Shown: piece after piece, positions 16,545 to 25,666 of the stretch
Layout: the number at the start of each line of letters is the position of its first letter
Numbering within the stretch: position 1 is the stretch's first letter
The notes under the pieces: model-generated
Told to the model about the DNA's origin: nothing
The model's input: the letters and a program-made list of their open reading frames with translations, nothing else
Database searches by the model: none
NCBI GenBank assembly: GCA_017512095.1
Contig: JAFWHC010000002.1
Location: 39,404 to 103,403 of the forward strand
Source: Candidatus Saccharimonadota bacterium
GTDB taxonomy: Bacteria > Patescibacteriota > Saccharimonadia > Saccharimonadales > Saccharimonadaceae
Reading direction: 5' to 3'
DNA: 64,000 bases
Translations under genes and position numbers: made by a program

Positions 16545-16619
16545 ATAAAAAAAGAACCTTGAGGCTAATCGGGTAAGAGATAACTCTCTAAAAAATAGGC
16601 GACCGATTAAAAGGTTCTG
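16545..16619 (-). ncRNA. Candidate ~70-nt hairpin small RNA
   Basis: A minus-strand promoter TTGCTA (16653-16648)-17 nt-TATCAT (16630-16625) predicts a start near 16619, exactly where a long hairpin begins: AGAACCTT (16618-16611) with AAGGTTCT (16560-16553), inner AATCGG/CCGATT pairing and an AGAG/CTCT stem in the loop, followed by TTTTTTT. The whole transcript would be one structured hairpin with a terminator tail. It could instead be the terminator of the gene ending at 16713. Confidence 0.45.
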
Positions 16620-16712
16620 CATATATGATATACTATGTTTGTGAAATTAGCAAGAGGATTTTTAAATATTTTAAGTGCTGGTGGCAAAGACGGTACTTGT
16701 GAGAGATCGGTA

Positions 16713-17543
16713 TTATTTATTGCGGAGCTTCTGGAGTTTGTCCTTAGCTTTGTCGTAATCTTTTTCCAGTATAAAAAGTAAGATTGCTTCATATAGAGCG
16801 TCGTACCAGTATTCTTGCTCTACGTCAGTGAGATTTGAAGCATAATCATTCTTATCTTTGCCTACCGTGTTATTGTGCCTAACGTTGAAATTGTTGGCGA
16901 TGTCGTCTATCCTATTAGCTACGTCGTGAAGTCTGTTTTTTGTGCCGTTCTTTTTAGCGGTTTGAATTTCTGGAGCCAATGTTGAAAGAATATTGCATAG
17001 GATTTGTTTTTTATCATTAAGGTCGTTTTTGTAGTGTTTATATTTGTACAATAAAATGCCGAGAGATTCATCGACTTTTTTGATGACTTCTTCTGCGGTT
17101 TGATCTTCTTGGATAACAATCTTGCCTTTTGGCGTTTTAACTAACTTACAGTTGGTTGCGGAAAGAATTCCGTTTATGCAATTAATTAAATTTTTGAACG
17201 AATTACTATTGTGACGATAGGGAAAGCTTACTTGGCTCATCAAAGTATCGTAACAGCACATTATAAATTCTATGAACAGAAAGACGTCATCGAAACTCTT
17301 TTCCCCAGATAAATTATTAAGTCCAATGTCTTTCATTAAATCTGAGAGATTAATTTGACCGGCATTTCTGATGGGTAATATTTCAAACGCATACAGCTCA
17401 ACCAGTTTTTTGAACGATTGTTGATACCCCCAGTCGTCTTCGATGATTATATCGCGTTCGTAATAATAGCGTAGTCTGGCGAATGCTACGGTTGGCTTCA
17501 ATTCGTTCTCTTCGATTATGTCGTATAAAGTTTTTCTTGCCAT
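16713..17543 (-). CDS. Unrecognised soluble protein, accessory gene
   Basis: 276 residues with no signal peptide or membrane segment. It begins MARKTLYDIIEENELKP and is rich in Asn, Lys, Ile and Asp, with acidic helical stretches (DQTAEEVIKKVDESLGILL) and an aromatic C-terminal region (YWYDALYEAILLFILEKDYD) that looks like a helical-bundle domain. Base composition is lower in GC than the housekeeping neighbours, suggesting recent acquisition. TACAAT lies 6 nt before the ATG. I do not recognise a family and give no function; size and context are compatible with a defence or mobile-element gene but nothing proves it. Confidence 0.6.
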   Translation of the reverse strand: MARKTLYDIIEENELKPTVAFARLRYYYERDIIIEDDWGYQQSFKKLVELYAFEILPIRNAGQINLSDLMKDIGLNNLSGEKSFDDVFLFIEFIMCCYDTLMSQVSFPYRHNSNSFKNLINCINGILSATNCKLVKTPKGKIVIQEDQTAEEVIKKVDESLGILLYKYKHYKNDLNDKKQILCNILSTLAPEIQTAKKNGTKNRLHDVANRIDDIANNFNVRHNNTVGKDKNDYASNLTDVEQEYWYDALYEAILLFILEKDYDKAKDKLQKLRNK

Positions 17544-17585
17544 AAGAAGATTGTATCATATTACTATAGGATTAAAAGCTTAAGC

Positions 17586-17985
17586 GGAATGCGGGTAGGT
17601 GGTGGAGGAAGGAGGAGAGGGATGGATGTGAGTTTGTGGGAGAGTTTGATGAGGAGGGGGCGGTTGAGGAAGACGGAAAAGGACGAGAGCGAGGAAGAGG
17701 GCGAGAATGTGGGTGGTGGTGCCGGAGAGGTAGTAGAGGAAGGCGGCGAGGCGAATGAGGGGCTATTTTGAGGGTTGGGGTTTGATATGGCGGTGGGGGA
17801 GTAGGATTGAAATGCGGCGTTTGAGTTCGAGAAAGTCGTTTCTGAATAACATTATGACTAGGATGGAGGAGACGCCGGTGGTGATTGTGGCACAGATGAT
17901 TGAGCGCATACGAGAGAAATTAAGAGTAACTATGGTTTTGATGAGTTTTTTAGGGGGCGTCGCGGCAGTTGGCGAGGAGTAAAAA
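17586..17985 (-). pseudogene. Possible eroded membrane-protein gene
   Basis: The minus strand contains codon-like stretches (C-ending codons as in neighbouring minus genes) in one frame broken by stops: a segment with SIICATITTGVSSILVIMLF, a stop at about 17760, then IRLAAFLYYLSGTTTHILAL followed by a proline-rich tail. No start with a ribosome binding site is evident. Strong purine/pyrimidine asymmetry could also make a random frame look this way. I see no other gene in 17544-18045. Confidence 0.3.
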
Positions 17986-18045
17986 TTTTTGGTGGTGTTT
18001 TTTCGTGTATAATTGTGTTGTAAATTTGAATAAAAGGAGAAAAAT

Positions 18046-18567
18046 ATGAGCGAAGGAATAATTGTGGCAATCATAAGTGGCTTAGTGGCTATAGCGTCCA
18101 TGACTACTTCGACTTTGACATCGATTTTTGCGCCAAGAAGAGAACATAAAAAACAAAAGCTATTTGATACACAGTGGGAAGTTCTGGCTAAGATGTATAG
18201 TCTGATTCCCGAGACTGATTCTGCCTTTGAACTACATATGAGTCCTTTAACGGAGATGAAGTATACTGACGATGAGCAGAGAAGAATTAATGAAGCTGCG
18301 GCGGGGGCGTTTAATAACATGACTGACTATTATTTGAAAAACAGGATATTCATTCCATTGGAGGCCGCCGACAAGCTTGAGGCGTTGATAAAAAAGATGC
18401 ACCATAATATATGGGAATATGATCGAATTAAGAGTAAGAACGAGCGTAGGGCCGACGTGGATTACGATAAGATGTACGAGATTTGGGAAGAACAGAGGAA
18501 TGGAAAGATAAAAGATATAAAATGCGATATAGAGAAGGCTTTTCGAAGAATATTGGGAGCAAACTAG
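18046..18567 (+). CDS. Unrecognised single-pass membrane protein
   Basis: 173 residues. An N-terminal helix (about 5-26, IIVAIISGLVAIASMTTSTL) is followed by a basic stop-transfer stretch (PRREHKKQK) and a mostly helical, charged domain with aromatic residues (DTQWEVLAKMYSLIP; HHNIWEYDRIKSK). The gene has an AAAAGGAG ribosome binding site and a TATAAT-like box near 18008, so it is probably expressed. It is the only + strand gene between a suspected pseudogene and the polysaccharide locus. Function unknown. Confidence 0.6.
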   Translation: MSEGIIVAIISGLVAIASMTTSTLTSIFAPRREHKKQKLFDTQWEVLAKMYSLIPETDSAFELHMSPLTEMKYTDDEQRRINEAAAGAFNNMTDYYLKNRIFIPLEAADKLEALIKKMHHNIWEYDRIKSKNERRADVDYDKMYEIWEEQRNGKIKDIKCDIEKAFRRILGAN

Positions 18568-18624
18568 TTGGAGAAAGATTTGGGGGAGAGGGCGAGGCGG
18601 CGGAGAGATGAGAGAGGGGTGAGG

Positions 18625-19809
18625 CTAGTCGCGGGAGAAGAGGTCGCGGGTGTAGACTTTTTGTTTGACGTCTTTGAGGTCGTCGGTGAGGCGGTTGGCG
18701 ACGATGATGGAGCTGGTTTCTTTGAAGCTGGTAAGATCGCTGGTGACGGGGCAATCGTTAAACTCGGGCTCGTTTAGAGACGGTTCGTAAATGAGAACGC
18801 TTTTACCTTCGGTTTTAATGAATTTGATGACATCTTGAATAGCGGAAGCGCGGAAGTTGTCGGAATCGGACTTCATTGTGAGGCGATAAATACCAACAAC
18901 GTCGGGGTTCTGTTTTAAGATGTCGTCTGCAATAAAGTGCTTGCGCGTGGTATTGGACTTGACGATGGCTTCGATGAGGTTTTGAGGGACGTCTTTGTAG
19001 TTTGCGAGGAGTTGTTTAGTGTCTTTTGGAAGGCAGTAGCCACCATAGCCAAAAGATGGGTTGTTGTAATGGGAACCAATACGGGGGTCGAGAGAGACGC
19101 CGTCGATGATGTTTTTGGTGTTAAGGCCTTTGGTGGCGGCATATGTATCGAGCTCATTAAAGTAGGCGACGCGAAGAGCTAGATAAGTATTCGCAAAGAG
19201 TTTGACAGCCTCAGCTTCGGTGCTGTCCATAAAGATAACAGGAGCGTCTTTTTTCTCGCAGGCATCGAGGAGGAGGTTGGCAAATTCTTTGGCGGCTTCG
19301 GTATTGGCGCCAACAATAATGCGGGATGGATAGAGATTGTCGTAGAGGGCTTTCCCTTCGCGGAGAAATTCAGGAGAGAAGAAAATATTTTCTATGCCGT
19401 ATTTTTTGCGGATGGAATTGATGTAGCCGACGGGAATGGTGGATTTGATAACCATGGTGACACCTTTGTCGCCATACTTGAGCGTTTTTTCGATAATGTC
19501 TTCGACGGAGGAAGTGTCGAAGAAGTTACGCTCGTCGTCGTAATTAGTCGGAGTAGAGATGACGACGAATTTGGCGCCTTTTAGGGCGGCTTTATAGTCG
19601 AGCGTTGCGGTCAGGTTGAGATTTTTGTTTCCAGCTTTGGCCTCCGCGAAGAATTTCTCGATATACTCGTCTTGGATAGGTGAGATAAACTCGTTGATCA
19701 TGCGAACTTTTTCTGGAATGATGTCGAGCGCAACAACTTCGTTGTTTTGGCTTAAAAGAGTGGCGAGCGAGAGCCCGACGTAGCCGGTGCCGGCGATGGC
19801 GATTTTCAT
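18625..19809 (-). CDS. ugd: UDP-glucose 6-dehydrogenase
   Basis: 394 residues; two NAD-dependent oxidations convert UDP-glucose to UDP-glucuronate. It opens with the Rossmann motif [15 protein letters not shown]; the middle has [10 protein letters not shown] and [13 protein letters not shown], and the catalytic cysteine is C259 in [13 protein letters not shown]. It lies last in the minus-strand polysaccharide run, next to a UDP-glucuronate 4-epimerase gene. Together they provide UDP-GlcA and UDP-GalA for the glycosyltransferases upstream. Substrate assignment (UDP-Glc rather than UDP-ManNAc) is inferred from motif context and the partner epimerase. Confidence 0.88.
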   Translation of the reverse strand: MKIAIAGTGYVGLSLATLLSQNNEVVALDIIPEKVRMINEFISPIQDEYIEKFFAEAKAGNKNLNLTATLDYKAALKGAKFVVISTPTNYDDERNFFDTSSVEDIIEKTLKYGDKGVTMVIKSTIPVGYINSIRKKYGIENIFFSPEFLREGKALYDNLYPSRIIVGANTEAAKEFANLLLDACEKKDAPVIFMDSTEAEAVKLFANTYLALRVAYFNELDTYAATKGLNTKNIIDGVSLDPRIGSHYNNPSFGYGGYCLPKDTKQLLANYKDVPQNLIEAIVKSNTTRKHFIADDILKQNPDVVGIYRLTMKSDSDNFRASAIQDVIKFIKTEGKSVLIYEPSLNEPEFNDCPVTSDLTSFKETSSIIVANRLTDDLKDVKQKVYTRDLFSRD

Positions 19810-19875
19810 GTATGTAATTCCCTGTTAGTTTGGTGAAGTAATTACTTAATATATTACACTATTTTTGGAGATTTG

Positions 19876-20934
19876 TCAATTTTGGACGGAGTAGTAGGAT
19901 TTGTACCATTCGGCGAATTTGCGGAGACCTTCGCGAAGCGGAGTGTGAGGTTTGAAGCCGAAGTCGCGTTCTAGCGGGGTGGTGTCAGCGAAGGTGACGG
20001 GGACGTCGCCTGGTTGCATTGGGACAAGCTCTTTGTGAGCTTCAAAATTGTAGTCCTTTGGCAGAACGCCGGCGCGGATGAGTTCTTCTTGGAGAATTTG
20101 AACGAAGTTAAGGAGGTTTTCTGGGTTAGAGTTGCCGATGTTGTAGACTTTGTAAGGCGGGAGTGGAAGACCATCTTTGCCGGTTTGCTTTTCAGGAGCC
20201 TTGGTCATGACACGGATGATGCCTTCGACGATGTCGTCGATGTAGGTGAAGTCGCGTTTGCAGTGGCCGTAGTTGAAGATTTTGATAGTTTCGCCTTTGA
20301 TGAGTTGGTTAGTAAAGCCGAAATAGGCCATGTCGGGGCGACCGGCGGGGCCGTAGACGGTGAAGAAACGGAGGCCGGTGGAGGGGATGTTGTAGAGTTT
20401 GGAGTAGGCGTGGGCGAGGAGCTCGTTGCTCTTTTTGGTGGCGGCGTAAAGGGAGACGGGGTTATCGACTTTGTCGTCAGTGCTGAATGGGACTTTTTTG
20501 TTGCCGCCGTAGACGGAGCTACTGGAGGCGTAGACGAGGTGTTCGGGAGTGTGGTGGCGGCAGGCTTCGAGGATGTTGTAGAAGCCGATGAGGTTAGATT
20601 CGATGTATGCGTCGGGGTGGTCGATGCTGTAGCGAACGCCGGCTTGAGCGGCGAGGTTGACGACGATGTTAAAATGGTTTTCTGCAAAAAGTTTTTCTAT
20701 GGCGACTTTGTCGGCGAGGTTGCCTTTGACAAAGGTAAAGTTTTTGTGTTGCTTGAGGTTTTCTAGGCGGTGTTGTTTGAGCTTTGGATCATAATAGTCA
20801 TTGAGGCTGTCGAAGCCGATGATTTTGGCTTCTGGGTTTTCTTGGCAGAGACGGTCGGAAAGGTAGCTACCAATGAAGCCGGCTGCACCGGTGACTAAGA
20901 TAGTTTTGCCATTAAAAAAATTAGGAGTGTTCAT
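19876..20934 (-). CDS. UDP-glucuronate 4-epimerase-type SDR enzyme
   Basis: 352 residues of the extended short-chain dehydrogenase family. NAD-binding motif TGAAGFIGSYLSDRL, catalytic Y163/K167 in YAATKKSNE, and the AQAGVRYSIDHPDAYIESNL stretch typical of UDP-glucuronate 4-epimerases (GAE/LspL group). It would interconvert UDP-GlcA and UDP-GalA in the cytoplasm. It neighbours ugd (66-nt gap) and the flippase gene. TATAAT lies 8 nt before the ATG, giving a likely separate leaderless transcript for the sugar-nucleotide genes. Confidence 0.85.
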   Translation of the reverse strand: MNTPNFFNGKTILVTGAAGFIGSYLSDRLCQENPEAKIIGFDSLNDYYDPKLKQHRLENLKQHKNFTFVKGNLADKVAIEKLFAENHFNIVVNLAAQAGVRYSIDHPDAYIESNLIGFYNILEACRHHTPEHLVYASSSSVYGGNKKVPFSTDDKVDNPVSLYAATKKSNELLAHAYSKLYNIPSTGLRFFTVYGPAGRPDMAYFGFTNQLIKGETIKIFNYGHCKRDFTYIDDIVEGIIRVMTKAPEKQTGKDGLPLPPYKVYNIGNSNPENLLNFVQILQEELIRAGVLPKDYNFEAHKELVPMQPGDVPVTFADTTPLERDFGFKPHTPLREGLRKFAEWYKSYYSVQN

Positions 20935-21017
20935 TAAGCATGATTATAGCATAAATTTGGAAAAAGCTATGGATAAAGAAGATAAAAAGCGAGTCGAGAG
21001 GAAGAGATGCATATGAG

Positions 21018-22454
21018 CTAATGGCGAGGTGGACGAGAAAACTTCAGTTTTTTGAGGTTGAGGAGGGAGGAGATGTAGCGGAAGTTGAGGAGGGAGGAGA
21101 TGACGATGCCGGCGAGGATTTGAGCGGCGAGGCGGACGTAGGGGTTGAGGTTGACTAGGTTGAGAGGGTAGATGAAGCCGAGCATAATGATAGCTTTGAT
21201 TAGGAATGGAAGCGATTGTTTTAGATATTGGCGGATTGGTAATTCGTTCCTGATGGCGAAGGCTTGGTAGGCCATGACGATAAACTCGGCGGCAATAGTG
21301 CCGAAGCAGGCGCCGATACTGCCGTAGGGCGGAATGAAGATTAAATTCATGATTAAGTTGATGGCGGCACCGAGAAAGACGGATTTGATGTAGATTTTGT
21401 CTTTTTCTTTTGGGATGAGGAATTGGGTGCGGAGAACGTTGGCGAAGGAAATCATTGGCAATGTAGAAGATAACATCATAATTAGTGTACCGGTTTTTCT
21501 AAATTCTTCACCAAAGAAGAGTGGTGCAAAATTTCTGCCCACAGCAGCTAAACCAGCGAACATGGCGAGGGACGCAAACATGACAAAGCTTATAGACTTG
21601 GAGATGTATGTGCTGGCTTGTTTGGTGTTTCCCTTTGCGATGATGTTTGACATGCGTGGAAGCATTACGGTACCAAGCGCCGTAATTAGCATGAGGGGGA
21701 TGCTTGTTATTTTTTCTGCATTTTCGTAGAAACCAACTTCGGTCATGCCAGAAATTGAGCCGAGCATGATTTTGTCCATCATCTTGTAGAGGCTAACAGC
21801 GATGACTGGTATGAACAGAATGAGATTTGGTTTGATGTGGGCTTTGATGTCTCGGATTTTTATGAGAACGAATTTTATTTTTTTTCTGGCGAATCCCCAA
21901 AGGACTAGCTGGCTGATGCAAGTCATGCCGGACATGATGAGAGTGTATTTCCAGACGTCGGAGCTGTCTTTTACGAATAGAAATATGAAGACTACATTGC
22001 AAAGTTTAACGATGCTGTTTCGCGTAACGGTCTTTTTAAATTCTTCCAAGCCGAAGAATAGCCAGTTAATGTCCAATATTGCAGAAACAATAAAGAGAGA
22101 TTGAATCATGGAAATTATTGGGTATTGGTTTTCAAGTAGTGCGACGTAGCCTAAGTATAGGAGTAACATAATTGTGCCGACACAAAGCTGTAGGGAGTAA
22201 ATGCTCCAGAAAGTTTTAGAAAGTTTTTCTTTGTCGTCGCGGACTTTTGCGATAGTTCTGTTGCCATAATTGTTGATGCCGAGCATTGTTAGCAGCATGA
22301 AATAGTAGACGATGGAGTGCGTGTAGGAATATGTGCCGATGCCAGCCGCCCCAAGTGTTCTGGCGAGGTATGGAGCCGTCAAAATCGGGATTATCATAGC
22401 GAGGACTTGATAAACTAGATTATAGACAAAATTTTTCTTAGGACTTGGCTTCAT
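21018..22454 (-). CDS. Wzx-type polysaccharide flippase
   Basis: 478 residues, about 12-14 transmembrane helices, MATE/MOP superfamily oligosaccharide flippase. The N terminus (NFVYNLVYQVLAMIIPILTA and PYLARTLGAAGIG) is characteristic of Wzx/RfbX proteins, which move undecaprenyl-PP-linked repeat units to the outer membrane leaflet. It follows a glycosyltransferase and a Wzy-like polymerase gene in the same orientation, completing the Wzx/Wzy pathway. Repeat-unit specificity cannot be read from the sequence. Confidence 0.88.
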   Translation of the reverse strand: MKPSPKKNFVYNLVYQVLAMIIPILTAPYLARTLGAAGIGTYSYTHSIVYYFMLLTMLGINNYGNRTIAKVRDDKEKLSKTFWSIYSLQLCVGTIMLLLYLGYVALLENQYPIISMIQSLFIVSAILDINWLFFGLEEFKKTVTRNSIVKLCNVVFIFLFVKDSSDVWKYTLIMSGMTCISQLVLWGFARKKIKFVLIKIRDIKAHIKPNLILFIPVIAVSLYKMMDKIMLGSISGMTEVGFYENAEKITSIPLMLITALGTVMLPRMSNIIAKGNTKQASTYISKSISFVMFASLAMFAGLAAVGRNFAPLFFGEEFRKTGTLIMMLSSTLPMISFANVLRTQFLIPKEKDKIYIKSVFLGAAINLIMNLIFIPPYGSIGACFGTIAAEFIVMAYQAFAIRNELPIRQYLKQSLPFLIKAIIMLGFIYPLNLVNLNPYVRLAAQILAGIVISSLLNFRYISSLLNLKKLKFSRPPRH

Positions 22455-22471
22455 TTTTCTTGATATCTTTT

Positions 22472-23449
22472 CTAAACTTTGAAGAATTGTTTGAATTTTT
22501 TATAATAGCTCGATAGGTATATCATTTTAAACATTTTTTTGATTTTATATGTCTTAGTTACTCTTTGGAATTTTGCATTCATTTTTTTATACCTGTTTTC
22601 TATTTTTAATTTTTTTATGTAATAATCGAAATAATTATAGATAAACTTTTTGTCTGTTTTCCTGTCGAACATTTCTATTTTATTCATTTGGGCACTATAG
22701 TTTAGAAATGCGATAGCATCAATGATGCTCATGTTTTTAATATGATTTATTTTATAAAAATGTCTAACGCAATCGATACTTTTGACGATGTCGAACATAT
22801 TGGAGCTGGGCTTTCTCGTCATCCCGGCATTATTAATTCTGTAGTTATATGTATATTTTTCGATAGTGGTTATTTTGTTGCATACGGCTAGGTATTTTAG
22901 GTAGAAGTTTAGATCTTGTCCGATATCCACATTGTCGAAGTATATGTTATGTTCGTGTATTATTTCTGCTCGATAGAGTTTGTTTGTTGGAACGGCCGAC
23001 ACGAATGCGTATTTTTCAATAATGTCTTTCCCGTTTTTCGCTATATCGTCGTTGATACGATATTGTCCTATGACGACGTTTTTTTCATTAATTATTTTAT
23101 AGTTACTGATCAATAAATCATTGCGTCGTATATTGCTCACCATGTTTTCGAGCGATTCTTCATCGTTAAGGTGGTCATCTCCATCAAGAAAGAGCATAAA
23201 CTCCCCTGATGCTTCGTCAATGCCTCTATTTCTTGCAACTGATGCATTTTGATTGTATTGTTTGATTAGTTTTATCTTATTATTGTCTTTTATTGTGGAT
23301 TCTATAATTTTTATAGAATCGTCAAAGCTTCCGTCATCAATAATAATCATTTCGTAATCAGTGAAAGTCTGTTTTAGTACGGATTGGATACATTGCTTTA
23401 TATACTTCTCGTTGTTGTAGTTTGGTATTATTATGCTCAATTTAACCAT
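22472..23449 (-). CDS. Family 2 glycosyltransferase (AT-rich)
   Basis: 325 residues. Cytoplasmic GT-A enzyme: N-terminal LSIIIPNYNNEKYIKQCIQS, IIIDDGSFDDS, and the metal/donor-binding FLDGDDHL motif. The C-terminal half is lysine- and tyrosine-rich with basic amphipathic stretches, probably membrane-associated. It overlaps the end of the Wzy-like gene by 8 nt. Composition is markedly AT-rich compared with the housekeeping genes, as in the two genes before it, marking this section as horizontally exchanged cargo of the polysaccharide locus. Donor and acceptor sugars unknown. Confidence 0.85.
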   Translation of the reverse strand: MVKLSIIIPNYNNEKYIKQCIQSVLKQTFTDYEMIIIDDGSFDDSIKIIESTIKDNNKIKLIKQYNQNASVARNRGIDEASGEFMLFLDGDDHLNDEESLENMVSNIRRNDLLISNYKIINEKNVVIGQYRINDDIAKNGKDIIEKYAFVSAVPTNKLYRAEIIHEHNIYFDNVDIGQDLNFYLKYLAVCNKITTIEKYTYNYRINNAGMTRKPSSNMFDIVKSIDCVRHFYKINHIKNMSIIDAIAFLNYSAQMNKIEMFDRKTDKKFIYNYFDYYIKKLKIENRYKKMNAKFQRVTKTYKIKKMFKMIYLSSYYKKFKQFFKV

Positions 23450-24629
23450 TATTTTTCGTTCCCTTATCGTTCAGTATGCTATTGATTAAACAGAATAGTG
23501 TTGGTCCGACGACATAGTGGACAGACGCTATATATGTTTCTACGAAACCAGATAATAACATTATTATTAAAATGCAGGTGGCAATACTTTTTTCTTTATT
23601 TGCGGTAAGTCTGATTTTATTTATGATATCTTTGAAAATTTTACCATATGCCAAGAACCCAACAAGCCCATATTTGATTAAAATGTTCACATATGCCATT
23701 TCTACACTTGCATCCCATCCAAGATAGTTCCTCATATTGACGACATAATCCAAGCCCGTATTTGCATATGCAATATCTTGAAACCCGAATAGGAGTTTTG
23801 CAGGGTTATTTATTGCTAAATTGAATAGTTTGTCCATGCCTTTGATTCTATAAGCATATGTAGGTACGTTTGCTAAAACGTCGCTATAGACGTAGGCGGC
23901 TAACAATATGATTGCCACAATCAAAGCAAAAGTGAAGAACTTTTTTTCGCGAGTTTCTTTAAATTCTATCGTTTTGTTGAAAAACATATAGAGATTAAAT
24001 ACTATTGCGAGGAAGCATGCTCCTTTTGAACTGCTTAGCAAGATTAAGAGAAACAATAGGATGAATCTTAGTCGGTGTTTTAGAAGCGTTCCGTTGCGAT
24101 AATAATATGCATAATATAAGAGATAGATAGTTAGCCATACCCCCCCACAGTAGTTTTTTATTTTCATCCCACACAAAAACAGTACTTTTAGAATAGATGC
24201 ATTAGAGCCGATACTTAGGCCTAGGGTTCCGGTGACGACACCTACGATAGCGTTTGTGATCATCCCGAACAATAATGCATCTCCAAGTGTTTTTATTAAC
24301 GCATTTTCGGAAATGAAGTGCTTGGAGAATTTAGGATAGCTTATTAGTAGGAATGTAGATAGCGCAATCGTTGCTTTTGTCCCGTTTGAAATGTCGCTCA
24401 GAAAGGCTCCGCACGACATAATTAAGCCAAAAACAATGATTCCTGTAAGCTCTTTTATTGGTCTCTTTCCTGTGATTATTTCAAATATAACACTTGCTAA
24501 TAATAGTCCTAATCCGATATACTCGATGCTATGGCCAAATGTGCTTATGGCGAATTTTCCATTCCCGATAGTTAGCAAGAAAAAAACTATAAATATTATA
24601 TTTTTTTTTGTTTGCATATTTCTCGTCAT
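23442..24629 (-). CDS. Wzy-like O-antigen/capsule polymerase
   Basis: About 395 residues from the ATG at 24629; ATG at 24617 and GTG at 24635 are alternatives. Ten or more hydrophobic helices with one large extracytoplasmic loop, few conserved residues, and location between glycosyltransferases and flippase are the usual signature of Wzy polymerases, which join lipid-linked repeat units outside the membrane. The coding strand contains an A9 run directly after the start (24601-24609) and a G7 run (24140-24146), both possible slippage sites. Family assignment rests on topology and context. Confidence 0.7.
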   Translation of the reverse strand: MTRNMQTKKNIIFIVFFLLTIGNGKFAISTFGHSIEYIGLGLLLASVIFEIITGKRPIKELTGIIVFGLIMSCGAFLSDISNGTKATIALSTFLLISYPKFSKHFISENALIKTLGDALLFGMITNAIVGVVTGTLGLSIGSNASILKVLFLCGMKIKNYCGGVWLTIYLLYYAYYYRNGTLLKHRLRFILLFLLILLSSSKGACFLAIVFNLYMFFNKTIEFKETREKKFFTFALIVAIILLAAYVYSDVLANVPTYAYRIKGMDKLFNLAINNPAKLLFGFQDIAYANTGLDYVVNMRNYLGWDASVEMAYVNILIKYGLVGFLAYGKIFKDIINKIRLTANKEKSIATCILIIMLLSGFVETYIASVHYVVGPTLFCLINSILNDKGTKNNG

Positions 24630-24640
24630 ATTCACGTCTC

Positions 24641-25666
24641 TTAGCTAGTGGCTTTTGCTGGTTTTAATTTTGCGATTTGAGAAATGGTTGTTACTGAGAG
24701 CAATAGAAGATTATGCTGATTTTTTAACATATGTTTTTGTATAGGTTCGCAGTTACATTTGTCTATACAGCTACCTGAGAATCTTCTAGCCATTTGTAGA
24801 GCGGGCTGTTTTTGACTGTTCGGAACGTTTTTAAGTATATAGCTGTAGGTTTTTCTAATTAAAGTTTTAGCAATAATGTAGTCAGTAGTTTTTCTTTTTA
24901 GAACTTCATCGAAGTTAATTAGGAGGTCTTTAAAAGTTTTTAGGTTTAGTGATTGCGTTATAGATTCATTGCCTTTTTCCTCTCTACATCTGCGGTAATA
25001 GACGACTTTGTCGATCATGTTGATTTTCTTGCTTGAAAGGTATAATGATAATGTAAAGAAGTTGTCTTCGTGGATTACATCTGGTATGAAATGAAGGTTT
25101 TTGATGGAGCTGTATTTATAAATTTTCCCAGTCGAATATATAAGATTTAGTAAGTCGGGATATTCTTTGTATGATACGCCGTCGATGTTTCTGAGATATT
25201 TTTTTGCGTAACTGCGAAAATGGCCTTGGGAATTAAAGTTTTCCAAACCGCCTATCGCTATATCGGCATTGTTATGAGTGATTGCTCTAACTAAATCCGA
25301 AATCGATGTTGACGGTAAAATGTCGTCCCCGTCGAAAAAGATAACGTATTCAGTTTTTATCTCTTTGAGACCATTATTCCTAGCCATCGAAAGGCCTTGG
25401 TTTTTCTGGGAGATATACTGCCAGTCCTTGTGCTTTTTGCAATATTCTTTAATAATTTTTAGGCTATTATCTGTACTGCCATCATCTATTGCGATGACTT
25501 TAATTGCGCCCCTATCATAATATTGGCTTTCAATTGATTTAAGGCATTCATCAAGGTATTTTTCACAGTTATAAACCGGCACAATTACAGATATGTCGAT
25601 GCGTTTACTTTTGCACATTTTGTTGCTTCTCGCGGATGGAATGTTTTTTGACATTAGCGCTTCCAT
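24641..25666 (-). CDS. Family 2 glycosyltransferase
   Basis: 341 residues from 25666, or 337 from 25654 where the ATG overlaps the previous stop as TAATG; the latter suits translational coupling. GT-A motifs are clear: DISVIVPVYNCEKYLDECL, VIAIDDGSTDNSL, NQGLSMARNNGL and FFDGDDIL (DxD). The C-terminal part has Lys-, Asn- and Ser-rich helices, as in capsule glycosyltransferases. Low GC compared with flanks. It is one of three downstream glycosyltransferase genes of the polysaccharide locus; sugar specificity unknown. Confidence 0.87.
   Translation of the reverse strand: MEALMSKNIPSARSNKMCKSKRIDISVIVPVYNCEKYLDECLKSIESQYYDRGAIKVIAIDDGSTDNSLKIIKEYCKKHKDWQYISQKNQGLSMARNNGLKEIKTEYVIFFDGDDILPSTSISDLVRAITHNNADIAIGGLENFNSQGHFRSYAKKYLRNIDGVSYKEYPDLLNLIYSTGKIYKYSSIKNLHFIPDVIHEDNFFTLSLYLSSKKINMIDKVVYYRRCREEKGNESITQSLNLKTFKDLLINFDEVLKRKTTDYIIAKTLIRKTYSYILKNVPNSQKQPALQMARRFSGSCIDKCNCEPIQKHMLKNQHNLLLLSVTTISQIAKLKPAKATS

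Noticed and set aside
17589..17982. Two short + strand frames
   Set aside because: Arg/Glu/Gly-rich translations of a purine-rich strand, without start signals; hydrophobic, codon-like segments are on the minus strand instead.
20014..20766. 250-codon + strand frame
   Set aside because: Antisense shadow of the epimerase gene; Val/Asp/Gly-rich without motifs.
24601..24609. A9 run as a firm phase-variation site
   Set aside because: In AT-rich DNA a run of nine A/T is not exceptional; kept only as a weaker supporting observation.
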